From an uncultured Faecalibacterium sp. (GTDB taxonomy: Bacteria; Bacillota; Clostridia; Oscillospirales; Ruminococcaceae): a DNA stretch of 13,990 nt. Shown piece after piece: positions 6,532 through 13,973 of this stretch (positions are counted from its first letter, which is position 1; every line of letters starts with the position of its first letter). The stretch covers positions 1 through 13,990 of the forward strand of contig CAKSWG010000042.1 in NCBI GenBank assembly GCA_934511465.1. Direction: 5' to 3'. The notes beneath the pieces were generated by a model. It had not been told where the DNA came from and searched no databases. It was given only the letters and a program-made list of their open reading frames with translations. The position numbers and the translations under genes are program-made.

Positions 6532-9490
6532 TATTCTCTCTGAAAAAGAATATCAGCATTTCATCATGGACAGGCTTGTGCAGGACAATGGCTACATTGT
6601 CCGTGAGTCAACAAGCTATGACCGCTTCTTTGCTATGGATCGGGAACTGCTGTTTCGATTTTTGAACGATACACAGCCGGATGAGATGGATGCGCTCCGC
6701 AAGATCTATAAAACGGATCTGGAGGATACGATTGTTGGCTTCATCAATGCCGAGGTCACCAAAGCGCGCGGTAGCTTGTTGGATGTGCTGAAGCATGGCA
6801 TAGAAATCTCCAACATGAAGCTGGAACTTATGTATACCAAACCCGCTACTACCTTTAACCGGGAACTGCTGGCAAAGTATGAAAAGAATATCTTTTCCGT
6901 TATGGAGGAGGTCTGGGCAAGCGACAAAGAGCGCGTTGATCTGGTGATTTTCCTGAACGGTCTTGCTATCATGTCCTTTGAACTGAAATGCAATGCTGCA
7001 GGTCAGTCCTATCAGGATGCCATCTATCAGTATCGTGTTGACCGTGACCCGAAAACCCGTCTGTTCTGGTTTAAAGCAGGTTGCCTTGTGAACTTCGCTA
7101 TGGACCTGGAACAGGTCTATATGACCACTAAACTCGCAGGCAACGCCACCTTCTTCCTGCCGTTCAACATGGGCAACGGTGAAGGGGTCAACGCCGGTGC
7201 GGGAAACCCGACCTTCAAAGACAAATACAGCGTGTCCTATATGTGGGAGGATATTCTGACCAAGGATACCGTCCTTGATCTCATCAGTAAGTTCATCTTT
7301 ATCGAAACTAAGGAAAGCAAGGATGAGCTGACAGGGAAAACGAAAAAATCCGAAAATGTTATATTCCCTCGGTATCATCAGTTTGATGTGATCCGCAAAC
7401 TGCTGGGTGATGTCCGTGATAATGGCACAACGCAGAATTATCTGATCCAGCACAGCGCAGGCTCCGGCAAAACGAACTCTATCGCATGGCTGGCGCACCG
7501 CCTGACTTCTCTGCACGATGCGGATAATAAAATCATCTTTGACAATGTTGTGATCATCACTGATCGAGTTGTGGTTGATCGTCAGCTGCAGAAAGCGATT
7601 ATGGGCATGGAGCATAAAGCGGGGCTTATCCGTGTCATGGACGATAAGTGCAACTCGGCAGACCTTGCCATTGCTCTGAACGGCAATACGAAAATCATCG
7701 CCACTACAATTCAGAAATTCCCGTATATTGTAGACAGTGTTGCCGGGCTGAAAAACAAGCATTTTGCGGTTATTATCGATGAGGCACATTCCTCCACGGC
7801 AGGTAAGGACATGGCAGCGGTCACAAAGTCGCTGGGTGCAGGAGAACAAGAAGGCATCGATGTGGAAGATATGATTACGGGTGAAATCCGCAGAAACGGC
7901 AAACAGGCGAATGTTTCCATGTTCGCTTTCACCGCCACCCCCAAGCCCACAACGATTCAATTGTTTGGTCGACTGAACACCAAAGGGCAGCGTGAGGCGT
8001 TTCATATCTATTCTATGAAACAGGCCATTGAGGAGGGCTTTATCCTTGATGTGCTTCAGAACTATACCACTTATGATACCTTTTATCAGCTGAACAAGGA
8101 GATTGAAGAAGATCCTCGATGCAAGACTGCTGATGCAAAGCGGCAAATTGCGCGGTTTGTGGAACTGCACGAGACGAACATTGCACAGCGTGTAGAGGTT
8201 ATCATTGAACATTTCCGCACAACAGTGATGCCGGAACTTGGCGGTATGGCAAAGGCAATGGTCATCACTGCTTCCCGGCAGGGCGCGGTCAAATACCGTC
8301 AGGCGTTTGAGAATTATACAAAGAAAAAAGGCTATACCGATATCAAAGCTTTGGTTGCATTTTCTGGCAAAGTAAAGCTCCCGGACGATGAAACCGAATA
8401 TTCCGAGGCTTCCATGAACGGTTTCCCGGAGGATCGTCTGACAAAAGAATTTGATAAGGACGAATATCAGGTACTTCTGGTTGCGAATAAGTATCAGACC
8501 GGGTTTGACCAGCCGAAACTCTGCGCTATGTATGTTCTCAAAAAGCTGAAGGGCGTATCTGCTGTTCAGACGCTTTCCCGCCTGAATCGTATTTGCCCGC
8601 CGTTCGAGAAGAAAACCTTCGTGCTGGACTTTGCAAATACATACGAAGATATCAAAGCGGCATTTGCACCGTACTATACGACTACGCTGCTCTCCACTTC
8701 CGTAACGCCGACGGCGATTTATGATCTGGAAGCTCAAATCGATGCGTACACCGTGCTTGACCCGGATGATATCGAAAAAGCCAACGAGCTGCTGTATAAG
8801 AAGAATATATCTGCCAAGGACAAGCAGAAGCTGACGTTTTACTTTAAACGGGCAAAGAATATGATCGAAAAATACGATCTTATCAAACAGCACGAGATCG
8901 TATCTGCGATGCGGCACTTTGTCCGATTCTATGAGTTTCTGTTGCAGGCATCCTGTTTTGAGGATACTGATCTGCACAAGAAATACAACTTTATCACATA
9001 TCTTCTGGCCTATATCAACATCAAACATCCGGGCGGTGGATACAACCTAGACGGAAAGATTAAGGCAACCAATTTTGTTCAGAAAAAGGTCGAGGAACAT
9101 ACAACGTCAAACCTTGTTGCACAGCCAGTGGTGAAATTGCCGACTGCCGAAAGTTTCGGGCTTACTGAAGCAAAAGAGGAACGGCTTTCAGAGATCATTG
9201 CGGAGATCAATAGCCGTACCGGAAAGGCCTATAACAATGATGTGGCAGTTAAGGCTATGTTACAGATCAGGGACATCCTTTTAAAATCGGATAAACTGAA
9301 AACCAGTGCGCGAAACAATACCGTCAAAGACTTTGAATTTTCTTATTTTGATGATATTGACGATGCCTTGATTGAAGGATTAGAACAGAATCAGGATTTC
9401 TTCTCACTTCTGCTAAGCAATGAAGAAATCAAACGGCAGGTGCTCGGTATTTTTACAGAAGAAATATATAAGAGCTTGCGGGAAGCTTAA
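6524..9490 (+). CDS. hsdR: Type I restriction endonuclease, motor/nuclease subunit HsdR
   Basis: HsdR translocates DNA using ATP and cuts unmodified DNA away from the HsdS site. Order of parts: a PD-(D/E)xK nuclease near 139-155 (VDLVIFLNGLAIMSFELK, with D139, E153, K155); then a superfamily 2 motor with Walker A SAGSGKT (311-317), DEAH box (419-422), motif III FTATP (469-473) and motif VI QTLSRLNR (682-689); then a helical C-terminal region that docks to HsdM/HsdS. All key residues are present and the 988-residue length is usual, so the subunit should be active. The ATG at 6524 lies within the end of hsdS (ATGAATAA overlap) with GAGGAAA as ribosome site, indicating translational coupling. 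It is the last gene of the R-M operon. Large frames on the opposite strand are shadows. Confidence 0.96.
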   Translation: MNNILSEKEYQHFIMDRLVQDNGYIVRESTSYDRFFAMDRELLFRFLNDTQPDEMDALRKIYKTDLEDTIVGFINAEVTKARGSLLDVLKHGIEISNMKLELMYTKPATTFNRELLAKYEKNIFSVMEEVWASDKERVDLVIFLNGLAIMSFELKCNAAGQSYQDAIYQYRVDRDPKTRLFWFKAGCLVNFAMDLEQVYMTTKLAGNATFFLPFNMGNGEGVNAGAGNPTFKDKYSVSYMWEDILTKDTVLDLISKFIFIETKESKDELTGKTKKSENVIFPRYHQFDVIRKLLGDVRDNGTTQNYLIQHSAGSGKTNSIAWLAHRLTSLHDADNKIIFDNVVIITDRVVVDRQLQKAIMGMEHKAGLIRVMDDKCNSADLAIALNGNTKIIATTIQKFPYIVDSVAGLKNKHFAVIIDEAHSSTAGKDMAAVTKSLGAGEQEGIDVEDMITGEIRRNGKQANVSMFAFTATPKPTTIQLFGRLNTKGQREAFHIYSMKQAIEEGFILDVLQNYTTYDTFYQLNKEIEEDPRCKTADAKRQIARFVELHETNIAQRVEVIIEHFRTTVMPELGGMAKAMVITASRQGAVKYRQAFENYTKKKGYTDIKALVAFSGKVKLPDDETEYSEASMNGFPEDRLTKEFDKDEYQVLLVANKYQTGFDQPKLCAMYVLKKLKGVSAVQTLSRLNRICPPFEKKTFVLDFANTYEDIKAAFAPYYTTTLLSTSVTPTAIYDLEAQIDAYTVLDPDDIEKANELLYKKNISAKDKQKLTFYFKRAKNMIEKYDLIKQHEIVSAMRHFVRFYEFLLQASCFEDTDLHKKYNFITYLLAYINIKHPGGGYNLDGKIKATNFVQKKVEEHTTSNLVAQPVVKLPTAESFGLTEAKEERLSEIIAEINSRTGKAYNNDVAVKAMLQIRDILLKSDKLKTSARNNTVKDFEFSYFDDIDDALIEGLEQNQDFFSLLLSNEEIKRQVLGIFTEEIYKSLREA

Positions 9491-9591
9491 TGTAAAATAG
9501 TATATGAGGTAGAGTGGAGGTGAGATACAGGACACGCAATGATGGACGATGAATTTAGAACGCTGGGATAATAATTCATTATGGAGGAATT

Positions 9592-10710
9592 ATGAATATT
9601 TCACCTGACGATTTTAAAAAGATTGGTATAGATAGTTCTGCAATTCAGAGTAAAAAAGAGCAGACTACTTATAAAATAAAATATGTTACGCGATATGTTC
9701 GGCAATGGGCGATTATTGAAGCAGGAAGGAAAACTATTAGCCAAATAAACTTTATTGATTGCATGTGCAATGCTGGAATATATAAAGATGGCGATTTTTG
9801 TACAGGAATGGAAGTTATTAATATCTTTAATGAACTGGCTCAAGATCCACGTTACGCATCGAAAAAGTTTGTGGTTTTTCTGAATGATTTGCGAGAGGAT
9901 AGAATAAATAATTTTATAAGTATAATTAACGGAACCGTTAAGAAAAGCAAAAACTTAAAGATATTTACTGCCCATGCAGATGTTAATTACATACTGGATG
10001 ACATTGCAAATGCGACTCCACTTCACAGAGAATTGTTTAAGTATGGAAGCTGTAGCTTAATATATGTGGATCCATATAGCTTTGGTACTGTTCAAATCCC
10101 TAAACTCCATAATATTTTGAAGGACAACTACTGTGAATTACTTTTCAACTTTTTTACGAGTGACTTTAATCGCAATAAAAATCAAGATCGAGGTCGGATA
10201 CAGCGATGTCTAGGAGATTTGAAACCAAAAGATAGAAAGCAAGTGGTTGATGATGTGGTTCGGGCTTTAAAAGTTGGAAAAATTAAATATGTCTATTTGT
10301 ATTCTTTCCGCACGGTAACAAATGCGGAATTGTACCAGATACTTTACGCGACACCAAGTTTGAAAGGACTTAAAGCCCTTAAAGATAGCATCTGGGATGT
10401 GTTTGATGGCGAAGAATACCATCGAAATCATTGCGATAGCGGGCAGTTGTCGATGTTTACAACCGAAGATATAAAAGCACTGAATCTGCAAGAATATGAG
10501 TTGGAAGCTCAAAACATTGTATATGAAGCATTCAAGGGGAAGACTGTGCCGTTTTTAAAGATTGAAGAAAAAATTCTTGTAGAAACCATGCTTAGAAGTT
10601 CCCAAATTATAAAGCACGTGTTAAAGCCGATGATAGCTGAAGGAAAAGTAAGAAAACATAATGATGCAGGAAAAACCAATTTTACAGAGGATAATTACAC
10701 ATTTATATGA
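9592..10710 (+). CDS. tcmP: Three-Cys-motif partner protein TcmP
   Basis: The 372-residue protein matches the TcmP family, which occurs beside a three-cysteine protein, as here. It has a Rossmann-like, methyltransferase-resembling core: INFIDCMCNAGIY (52-64, motif I position), VVFLNDL (94-100), LIYVDPYSFG (156-165, a D-P-Y in the motif IV position) and LLFNFFTSDF (183-192). The end (about 320-372) looks like a winged helix (ETMLRSSQIIKHVLKPMIAE). Whether it has catalytic activity is unknown; the glycine-rich motif I of active methyltransferases is only partly kept. The ribosome site GGAGGA (9583-9588) lies very close to the ATG. A weak promoter, TGGACG (9543-9548) and GATAAT (9567-9572), may lie in the 101-base gap after hsdR. 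The gene is much more AT-rich (32% GC in its first counted line) than hsdR, suggesting separate acquisition. It overlaps the next gene by ATGA. Confidence 0.85.
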   Translation: MNISPDDFKKIGIDSSAIQSKKEQTTYKIKYVTRYVRQWAIIEAGRKTISQINFIDCMCNAGIYKDGDFCTGMEVINIFNELAQDPRYASKKFVVFLNDLREDRINNFISIINGTVKKSKNLKIFTAHADVNYILDDIANATPLHRELFKYGSCSLIYVDPYSFGTVQIPKLHNILKDNYCELLFNFFTSDFNRNKNQDRGRIQRCLGDLKPKDRKQVVDDVVRALKVGKIKYVYLYSFRTVTNAELYQILYATPSLKGLKALKDSIWDVFDGEEYHRNHCDSGQLSMFTTEDIKALNLQEYELEAQNIVYEAFKGKTVPFLKIEEKILVETMLRSSQIIKHVLKPMIAEGKVRKHNDAGKTNFTEDNYTFI

Positions 10711-11483
10711 GTGAAAAAAAAGTACATGAAAATATCAGAAAAAGCCTGATATACAAAACGGCTGTTGAATACGGCGATTATACGTTGAACCATGTGACAG
10801 GTTGCTCACACGGCTGTAAATATCCTTGTTATGCTTACATGATGGCTAAGCGGTTTAAAAAAGTGGAGGACTATGAGGAGTGGATTCAACCGAAACTGGT
10901 TGATAACATTTTTCCGCTTTTATCAAAGGAACTGCCTAGATACAAGGATAAAATAAAGACGTTGCATCTTTGCTTTTCGACTGACCCATATATGTATGGA
11001 CATCCCGATATTTGCAATGCGAGTACACAAATTATTGAGAAAGCAAACGTTTTTGGAGTTCATTGTTCGGTGCTGACAAAAGGCATTTTGCCAGTAGAAC
11101 TTGCAAAAATGCCGTTAAAAAATGAGTACGGCATAACAGCTGTTACGCTTGACGAGGATTTCCGAAAAGAGATGGAGCCGGGTGCGGCACCGATGGAAGA
11201 TCGTATTAGCGCGCTAGAAGCACTAAGCAAACAGGGATGCTATACATGGATTAGCATTGAACCGTATCCAACCCCCAATATTCATGAGCAAAATCTCGAA
11301 CAGCTTTTGGAACGAGTATCTTTTGCGAATCGAATTATTTTTGGAAGACTACATTACAATAAGCAGGTAACAGCGTATAAAGGTTATCAAGATTTTTATA
11401 ATGCTTGCGCTAAAAAAGTTATAGCGTTTTGCGAAGAACGAAAAATAGCCTATCATATTAAAAAGGGGACGCTTGTGGAATAA
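10707..11483 (+). CDS. Radical-SAM-like three-Cys-motif protein (spore photoproduct lyase-like fold), TcmP partner
   Basis: The 258-residue protein carries GCSHGCKYPCYAY (32-44), three cysteines C33, C37 and C41 spaced CX3CX3C rather than the usual radical SAM CX3CX2C. Other blocks resemble the spore photoproduct lyase/COG1533 group: FSTDPYM (90-96), SVLTKG (121-126), EPGAAPMEDRISALEAL (157-173) and ISIEPYPTPNI (182-192). I infer a 4Fe-4S cluster and S-adenosylmethionine chemistry, but the substrate is unknown. COG1533 relatives act on DNA (thymine dimers), so a nucleic-acid target is possible. The start overlaps the stop of tcmP (ATGA), with only a distant AGAGGA as ribosome site, so translation is probably coupled and the products made in step. 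Base composition is AT-rich like tcmP, so the two form one cassette next to the type I R-M operon. Confidence 0.75.
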   Translation: MSEKKVHENIRKSLIYKTAVEYGDYTLNHVTGCSHGCKYPCYAYMMAKRFKKVEDYEEWIQPKLVDNIFPLLSKELPRYKDKIKTLHLCFSTDPYMYGHPDICNASTQIIEKANVFGVHCSVLTKGILPVELAKMPLKNEYGITAVTLDEDFRKEMEPGAAPMEDRISALEALSKQGCYTWISIEPYPTPNIHEQNLEQLLERVSFANRIIFGRLHYNKQVTAYKGYQDFYNACAKKVIAFCEERKIAYHIKKGTLVE

Positions 11484-11512
11484 GCACCGATTTAGAGAAA
11501 GGAGGCTCAACC

Positions 11513-13159
11513 ATGACCGAACAAGCACTCCGCAAAATGATTGCTGCCGGAGAAAGCACCCGGCAGGAGTTTAAGTCGTGGGTGAAGTGCAAAGATTACC
11601 GGCAGCGCAAAGACCTTGCGGTGAAAAGTGCGGTTGCGCTGGCAAATACAAAGGGCGGCGTTCTGCTGTTTGGCGTGGAAGATGACGGCACCATTACAGG
11701 CTGCCCCAAGAGCGATCCGCAGGCACTGATGGAAGCCATCTACGATATGACCCGGCCCAGCCTGTTTACCGAAATCGAGCCGGTGGAAACCTCTGACGGC
11801 GTGGTGCTGGTGGTGTCGGTGGAGAAATCCAACTCTCATGTTGCCACCACCGGCGGCATCTATTACAGACGGCTGGGGAACGTGACAAAGCCCGACTATC
11901 CGGCAAACGATGTGTACTCCCCTGCCGATAACCCGGATTTTTCGGCAAAGATCGTGGAAGGCGCAACCGAAAGCGACATTGACCTGCTGGAAGTGTACCG
12001 CCTGAAAGAGAAGCTGCGGATTCGGGATGCAGGCTCTGCCCTGCCGGACTTGGCAGATACCACCTTTCTGGACAACCTGAACCTGATCCGCATGGACAAG
12101 GACGAAGTGCGTGTGACGGTGGCAGGGCTGCTGTTTGTGGGCAAGGCAGCGTCTATTGCACGGCTGCTGCCGCAGGCAGAGGTGATCTACCTCCATTACA
12201 GCGACGAAGCGCAGACGGAATACGACAACCGCATGGATATGCAGGAGCCGGTGATCTCGATTCTGGATAAGTTGACCGAGCGCATCCGCACCTATAACCG
12301 CCTGACCAATGTGCAGGTGGGGCTGTTCCGGCTTGAGGTGTACGATTTTTCTGAAGCGGTTTTTCAGGAGGCTTTGCTGAATGCACTGGCGCACCGCTCC
12401 TATGAGGACATGGCACCGGTCTACGTCAAGCACTACCCCACAAAGATCGTGATTGAGAACCCCGGCGGCTTTCCGGGGGACATCAACGAAAGCAACATCA
12501 TCACCCACCAGTCCATTCCCCGGAATAAGCTGGTCGCCATGACCCTTCAGCACCTGAAGTATGTGCAGCGTTCCGGGCAGGGCGTGGACATCATGTTCCA
12601 GAGTATGCTCACCGAGGGCAAGCCCTACCCGGAGTATGCCAGCACGCCCAACTCCGTCCGGCTGACCCTTCGTAGCACGATGGAAAACCAGAACTTCGTG
12701 CGTTTCATCGCAGAGACACAGGATAAGCGGTCCAAGATGTTCACGCTGTCGGAGCTGATGATTCTGCACTATCTGCGGGAGCACCAGAAAATCACCCTGA
12801 AACAGGCGGCAAAGACGATTCAGGAAACCGATGACAACGCCCACAAGGTTCTGAACGCTCTCCGGGACGAGGGGCTTCTGGAACTGAACGGCAAGACCTA
12901 TATGCTGTCCCTCAAGGTCTACGAAACGGTGAAAACCGATGTGGCCTATGTGCAGGATAAGACGGTCAGCCAGATTCAGGCAAAGGATCGGATTCTTGAA
13001 TATCTGAAGCATAAGCCGTCGATTACGAATCAGAAAGCACAAGAACTGTGTGGGTTTAATAAGAATCAAACCTATTATATCCTGCATCAGATGTGCAAGG
13101 ACGGAATCTTGCAGCCTGATGGCGTAGGCCGAGGAACGAAGTACAAAAGCGTGAAGTGA
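11513..13159 (+). CDS. AlbA_2 (Schlafen-type) and HATPase_c_4 domain protein with C-terminal winged helices
   Basis: The N-terminus (about 10-125) is an AlbA_2/divergent AAA_4 domain: GESTRQEFKSW, VALANTKGGVLLFGVEDDG, GGIYYRRLGN. The middle holds an HATPase_c_4 (GHKL-type) ATP-binding region with QEALLNALAHRSY (285-297, N-box), VIENPGGFPGD and QRSGQGVD. The end holds two probable winged helices, about 414-470 (LSELMILHYLREHQKITLKQ) and 491-547 (RILEYLKHKPSITNQKAQEL). Proteins with this layout (COG2865) are annotated as transcriptional regulators or ATP-binding proteins; biochemical roles are mostly unproven. The ribosome site AGAAAGGAGG (11496-11505) is near perfect. The gene starts 29 bases after the radical SAM gene, but its GC content (about 55% in the line counted) contrasts with that AT-rich cassette. 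It may regulate the element, perhaps through the phased repeats just downstream, or act in defence. Confidence 0.85.
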   Translation: MTEQALRKMIAAGESTRQEFKSWVKCKDYRQRKDLAVKSAVALANTKGGVLLFGVEDDGTITGCPKSDPQALMEAIYDMTRPSLFTEIEPVETSDGVVLVVSVEKSNSHVATTGGIYYRRLGNVTKPDYPANDVYSPADNPDFSAKIVEGATESDIDLLEVYRLKEKLRIRDAGSALPDLADTTFLDNLNLIRMDKDEVRVTVAGLLFVGKAASIARLLPQAEVIYLHYSDEAQTEYDNRMDMQEPVISILDKLTERIRTYNRLTNVQVGLFRLEVYDFSEAVFQEALLNALAHRSYEDMAPVYVKHYPTKIVIENPGGFPGDINESNIITHQSIPRNKLVAMTLQHLKYVQRSGQGVDIMFQSMLTEGKPYPEYASTPNSVRLTLRSTMENQNFVRFIAETQDKRSKMFTLSELMILHYLREHQKITLKQAAKTIQETDDNAHKVLNALRDEGLLELNGKTYMLSLKVYETVKTDVAYVQDKTVSQIQAKDRILEYLKHKPSITNQKAQELCGFNKNQTYYILHQMCKDGILQPDGVGRGTKYKSVK

Positions 13160-13162
13160 AAA

Positions 13163-13255
13163 TTTACGCTGACTTTTACGCTGAAAGTTTGATTTGCGCT
13201 GAATTTACGCTGAAAATACGCTGACTTGGTATGGTTTGCGCTGAATTTACGCTGA
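13163..13255 (+). repeat. Seven phased copies of TTTRCGCTGA downstream of the AlbA_2 gene
   Basis: Copies of TTTACGCTGA or TTTGCGCTGA start at 13163, 13175, 13193, 13204, 13235 and 13246, and a variant AATACGCTGA at 13215. Start-to-start spacings are 12, 18, 11, 11, 20 and 11 bases, close to one or two helical turns, so the sites would face one side of the DNA. A 21-base block containing two copies recurs exactly at 13193-13213 and 13235-13255. This looks like an array of protein-binding sites (iterons). It begins three bases after the stop codon of the AlbA_2 gene, whose DNA-binding product is a candidate ligand (inference). Confidence 0.75.
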
Positions 13256-13256
13256 G

Positions 13257-13295
13257 AAACGCGCGCCGCGCGATTAGCGATTTTGCCGCGCGTTT
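13257..13295. terminator. GC-rich hairpin between convergent genes, probable terminator
   Basis: AAACGCGCG (13257-13265) pairs perfectly with CGCGCGTTT (13287-13295) across a 21-base loop that itself contains CGCG repeats. On the plus strand TTTTCT follows; on the minus strand the stem ends in TTTCTC. It lies between the rightward AlbA_2 gene and the leftward gene ending at 13304, so it may terminate both. The T runs are short and the loop is large. Confidence 0.45.
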
Positions 13296-13303
13296 TCTAA
13301 GGC

Positions 13304-13552
13304 TCAATCTTCCAGCCTACCATGGTCACACCCCAGCGACAGGTAGTGCTCCATCTCCCCTCTCAGCACCATCTGGGCATACTCCAAGGGCTTGTTATAG
13401 AGCAGCCAGTCCAGTTCCGCCCGCTGTGCCGGGGTGTTGCCGTACTCATCTTCGATGGCGATGCAGTCAATGGCAAGAGTGGTGCCACCCTCGAACCGGG
13501 CTTCCACCCGGTTGGTGTCCATATTGAAGTGGCAAGAAAGCAATTTCGTCAT
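13304..13552 (-). CDS. Small conserved hypothetical protein, possibly DUF6061 family
   Basis: The 82-residue product MTKLLSCHFNMDTNRVEARF... contains TTLAIDCIAIEDEYG and QRAELDWLLYNKPLEYAQMVL. This pattern fits what I remember of the small DUF6061 proteins of Clostridia; function unknown. No signal peptide or membrane segment is seen. I start it at the ATG at 13550-13552, since GGAGG (minus strand of 13561-13565) sits eight bases upstream. An in-frame TTG at 13567 would add five residues but overlaps that ribosome site. The gene is convergent with the AlbA_2 gene and is the last gene before the attachment site. Confidence 0.7.
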   Translation of the reverse strand: MTKLLSCHFNMDTNRVEARFEGGTTLAIDCIAIEDEYGNTPAQRAELDWLLYNKPLEYAQMVLRGEMEHYLSLGCDHGRLED

Positions 13553-13653
13553 AGTCGTATCCTCCAAGACTTGATTTTTGGTGTGCGATCACTCGAACCA
13601 ATGCCGTCAAGTCGTTGTTGGATGAAGTGGTTTTTAGTTTGTCCGGGAGTAAG

Positions 13654-13717
13654 TGCACGGTTTCTGCACGGTTTTTGCACGGTTTCAAAACGTGCAAAGG
13701 GTGCAAATCGTTGCAAA
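13654..13717. repeat. Phased repeats next to the attachment site, probable integrase arm sites
   Basis: TGCACGGTTT occurs three times at 13654-13663, 13665-13674 and 13676-13685, exactly 11 bases apart. It is followed by inverted or related copies: AAACGTGCA at 13688-13696, GTGCAAA at 13701-13707 and TTGCAAA at 13711-13717. The cluster ends about 105 bases from the tRNA fragment. Tyrosine integrases bind short repeated arm sites at such distances from the core, so this is the likely role. The rest of 13553-13823 shows no gene; it holds two short palindromes at 13756-13767 and 13777-13788. Confidence 0.6.
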
Positions 13718-13823
13718 ATCGGACAAAGGATGCAGAAATTCGAAACTCAAAACCTGCGATGTATCGCTTGGAAATGACGTTGAAACGTAACTTCCAAAAA
13801 TTGAGGAAATCGCCCGGCGTGCT

Positions 13824-13868
13824 CTACGAATCAGTAGGCCGGGGGTTCGAGTCCCTTCCATCGCACCA
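13824..13868 (+). other. 3' fragment of tRNA-Arg(ACG): element attachment site (att)
   Basis: The segment starts with the anticodon loop CTACGAA (anticodon ACG) and the 3' anticodon stem TCAG. The T-arm GGGGG-TTCGAGT-CCCTT, a 3' acceptor strand CCATCGC and an encoded ACCA end follow. The 5' half of a tRNA is missing: preceding bases do not pair with the anticodon stem, and no acceptor 5' strand lies at the right distance. Elements that integrate into the 3' end of a tRNA leave such a fragment at the far side, with the intact gene at the other end, so this marks the right end of the element. The exact crossover point within the identity block cannot be seen from one end. Confidence 0.75.
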
Positions 13869-13920
13869 TGACGAATGTTCTTACAGCATTTAGCTGTCAA
13901 AGAACATTCGTCATTTTTTT
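13868..13920 (+). terminator. Strong Rho-independent terminator of the original tRNA-Arg gene
   Basis: ATGACGAATGTTCTT (13868-13882) pairs perfectly over 15 bases with 13900-13914. Inside is a second 5-bp stem ACAGC/GCTGT. A run of seven Ts (13914-13920) follows. It begins at the last base of the tRNA CCA end, as expected for the native tRNA terminator left on the chromosome side. Confidence 0.9.
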
Positions 13921-13946
13921 ATTTGCTAAATAGCGACATCACAGGG

Positions 13947-13973
13947 GGCGTAGTTCACAACTACGCCTTTTCT
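13947..13973 (+). terminator. Second Rho-independent terminator in the flanking chromosome
   Basis: GGCGTAGTT (13947-13955) and AACTACGCC (13959-13967) form a perfect 9-bp stem with a three-base loop, followed by TTTTCTT. No T run is seen on the minus strand. It may be a back-up for the tRNA operon or end another plus-strand transcript. No gene is visible in 13869-13990. Confidence 0.7.

Larger units (their letters stand above)
1..13868. mobile_element. Right-hand part of an integrative/mobilizable element ending in tRNA-Arg
   Basis: Several element hallmarks lie together. These are a P4-type primase pair, an XRE repressor facing the opposite way, a MOBV-like oriT, a type I R-M cargo operon, and a 3' tRNA-Arg fragment with phased repeats at the right end. 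The left end, integrase and relaxase are not in the window. The element could be an IME or a larger ICE. The right boundary is well supported by the tRNA fragment; everything to the left is inferred to belong to the same element. Confidence 0.6.

Noticed and set aside
6608..9028. 806-residue open frame on the minus strand
   Set aside because: It is the antisense shadow of hsdR, with cysteine/arginine/phenylalanine-rich low-complexity translation and no recognisable domain or ribosome site.
9539..9571. Short leader peptide MMDDEFRTLG before tcmP
   Set aside because: The nearest ribosome site (GGAGGTGA, 9516-9523) is about 15 bases from the ATG, too far, and there is no sign of attenuation.
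11507..13087. 526-residue open frame on the minus strand
   Set aside because: Antisense shadow of the AlbA_2 gene; histidine/leucine-rich translation with no family resemblance.
13163..13255. CRISPR array
   Set aside because: The repeat unit is only 10 bases with gaps of 1-10 bases, no spacers of uniform length and no cas genes.
13756..13868. Complete tRNA gene starting at GCGATG near 13756
   Set aside because: The GCGAT could pair with the acceptor 3' strand, but the span is 113 bases and the intervening sequence forms no D-arm or anticodon stem. Only the 3' part is tRNA.
13615..13893. 92-residue plus-strand frame ending past the tRNA fragment
   Set aside because: It reads through the arm-type repeats, the tRNA fragment and the terminator stem, so it is a chance frame.
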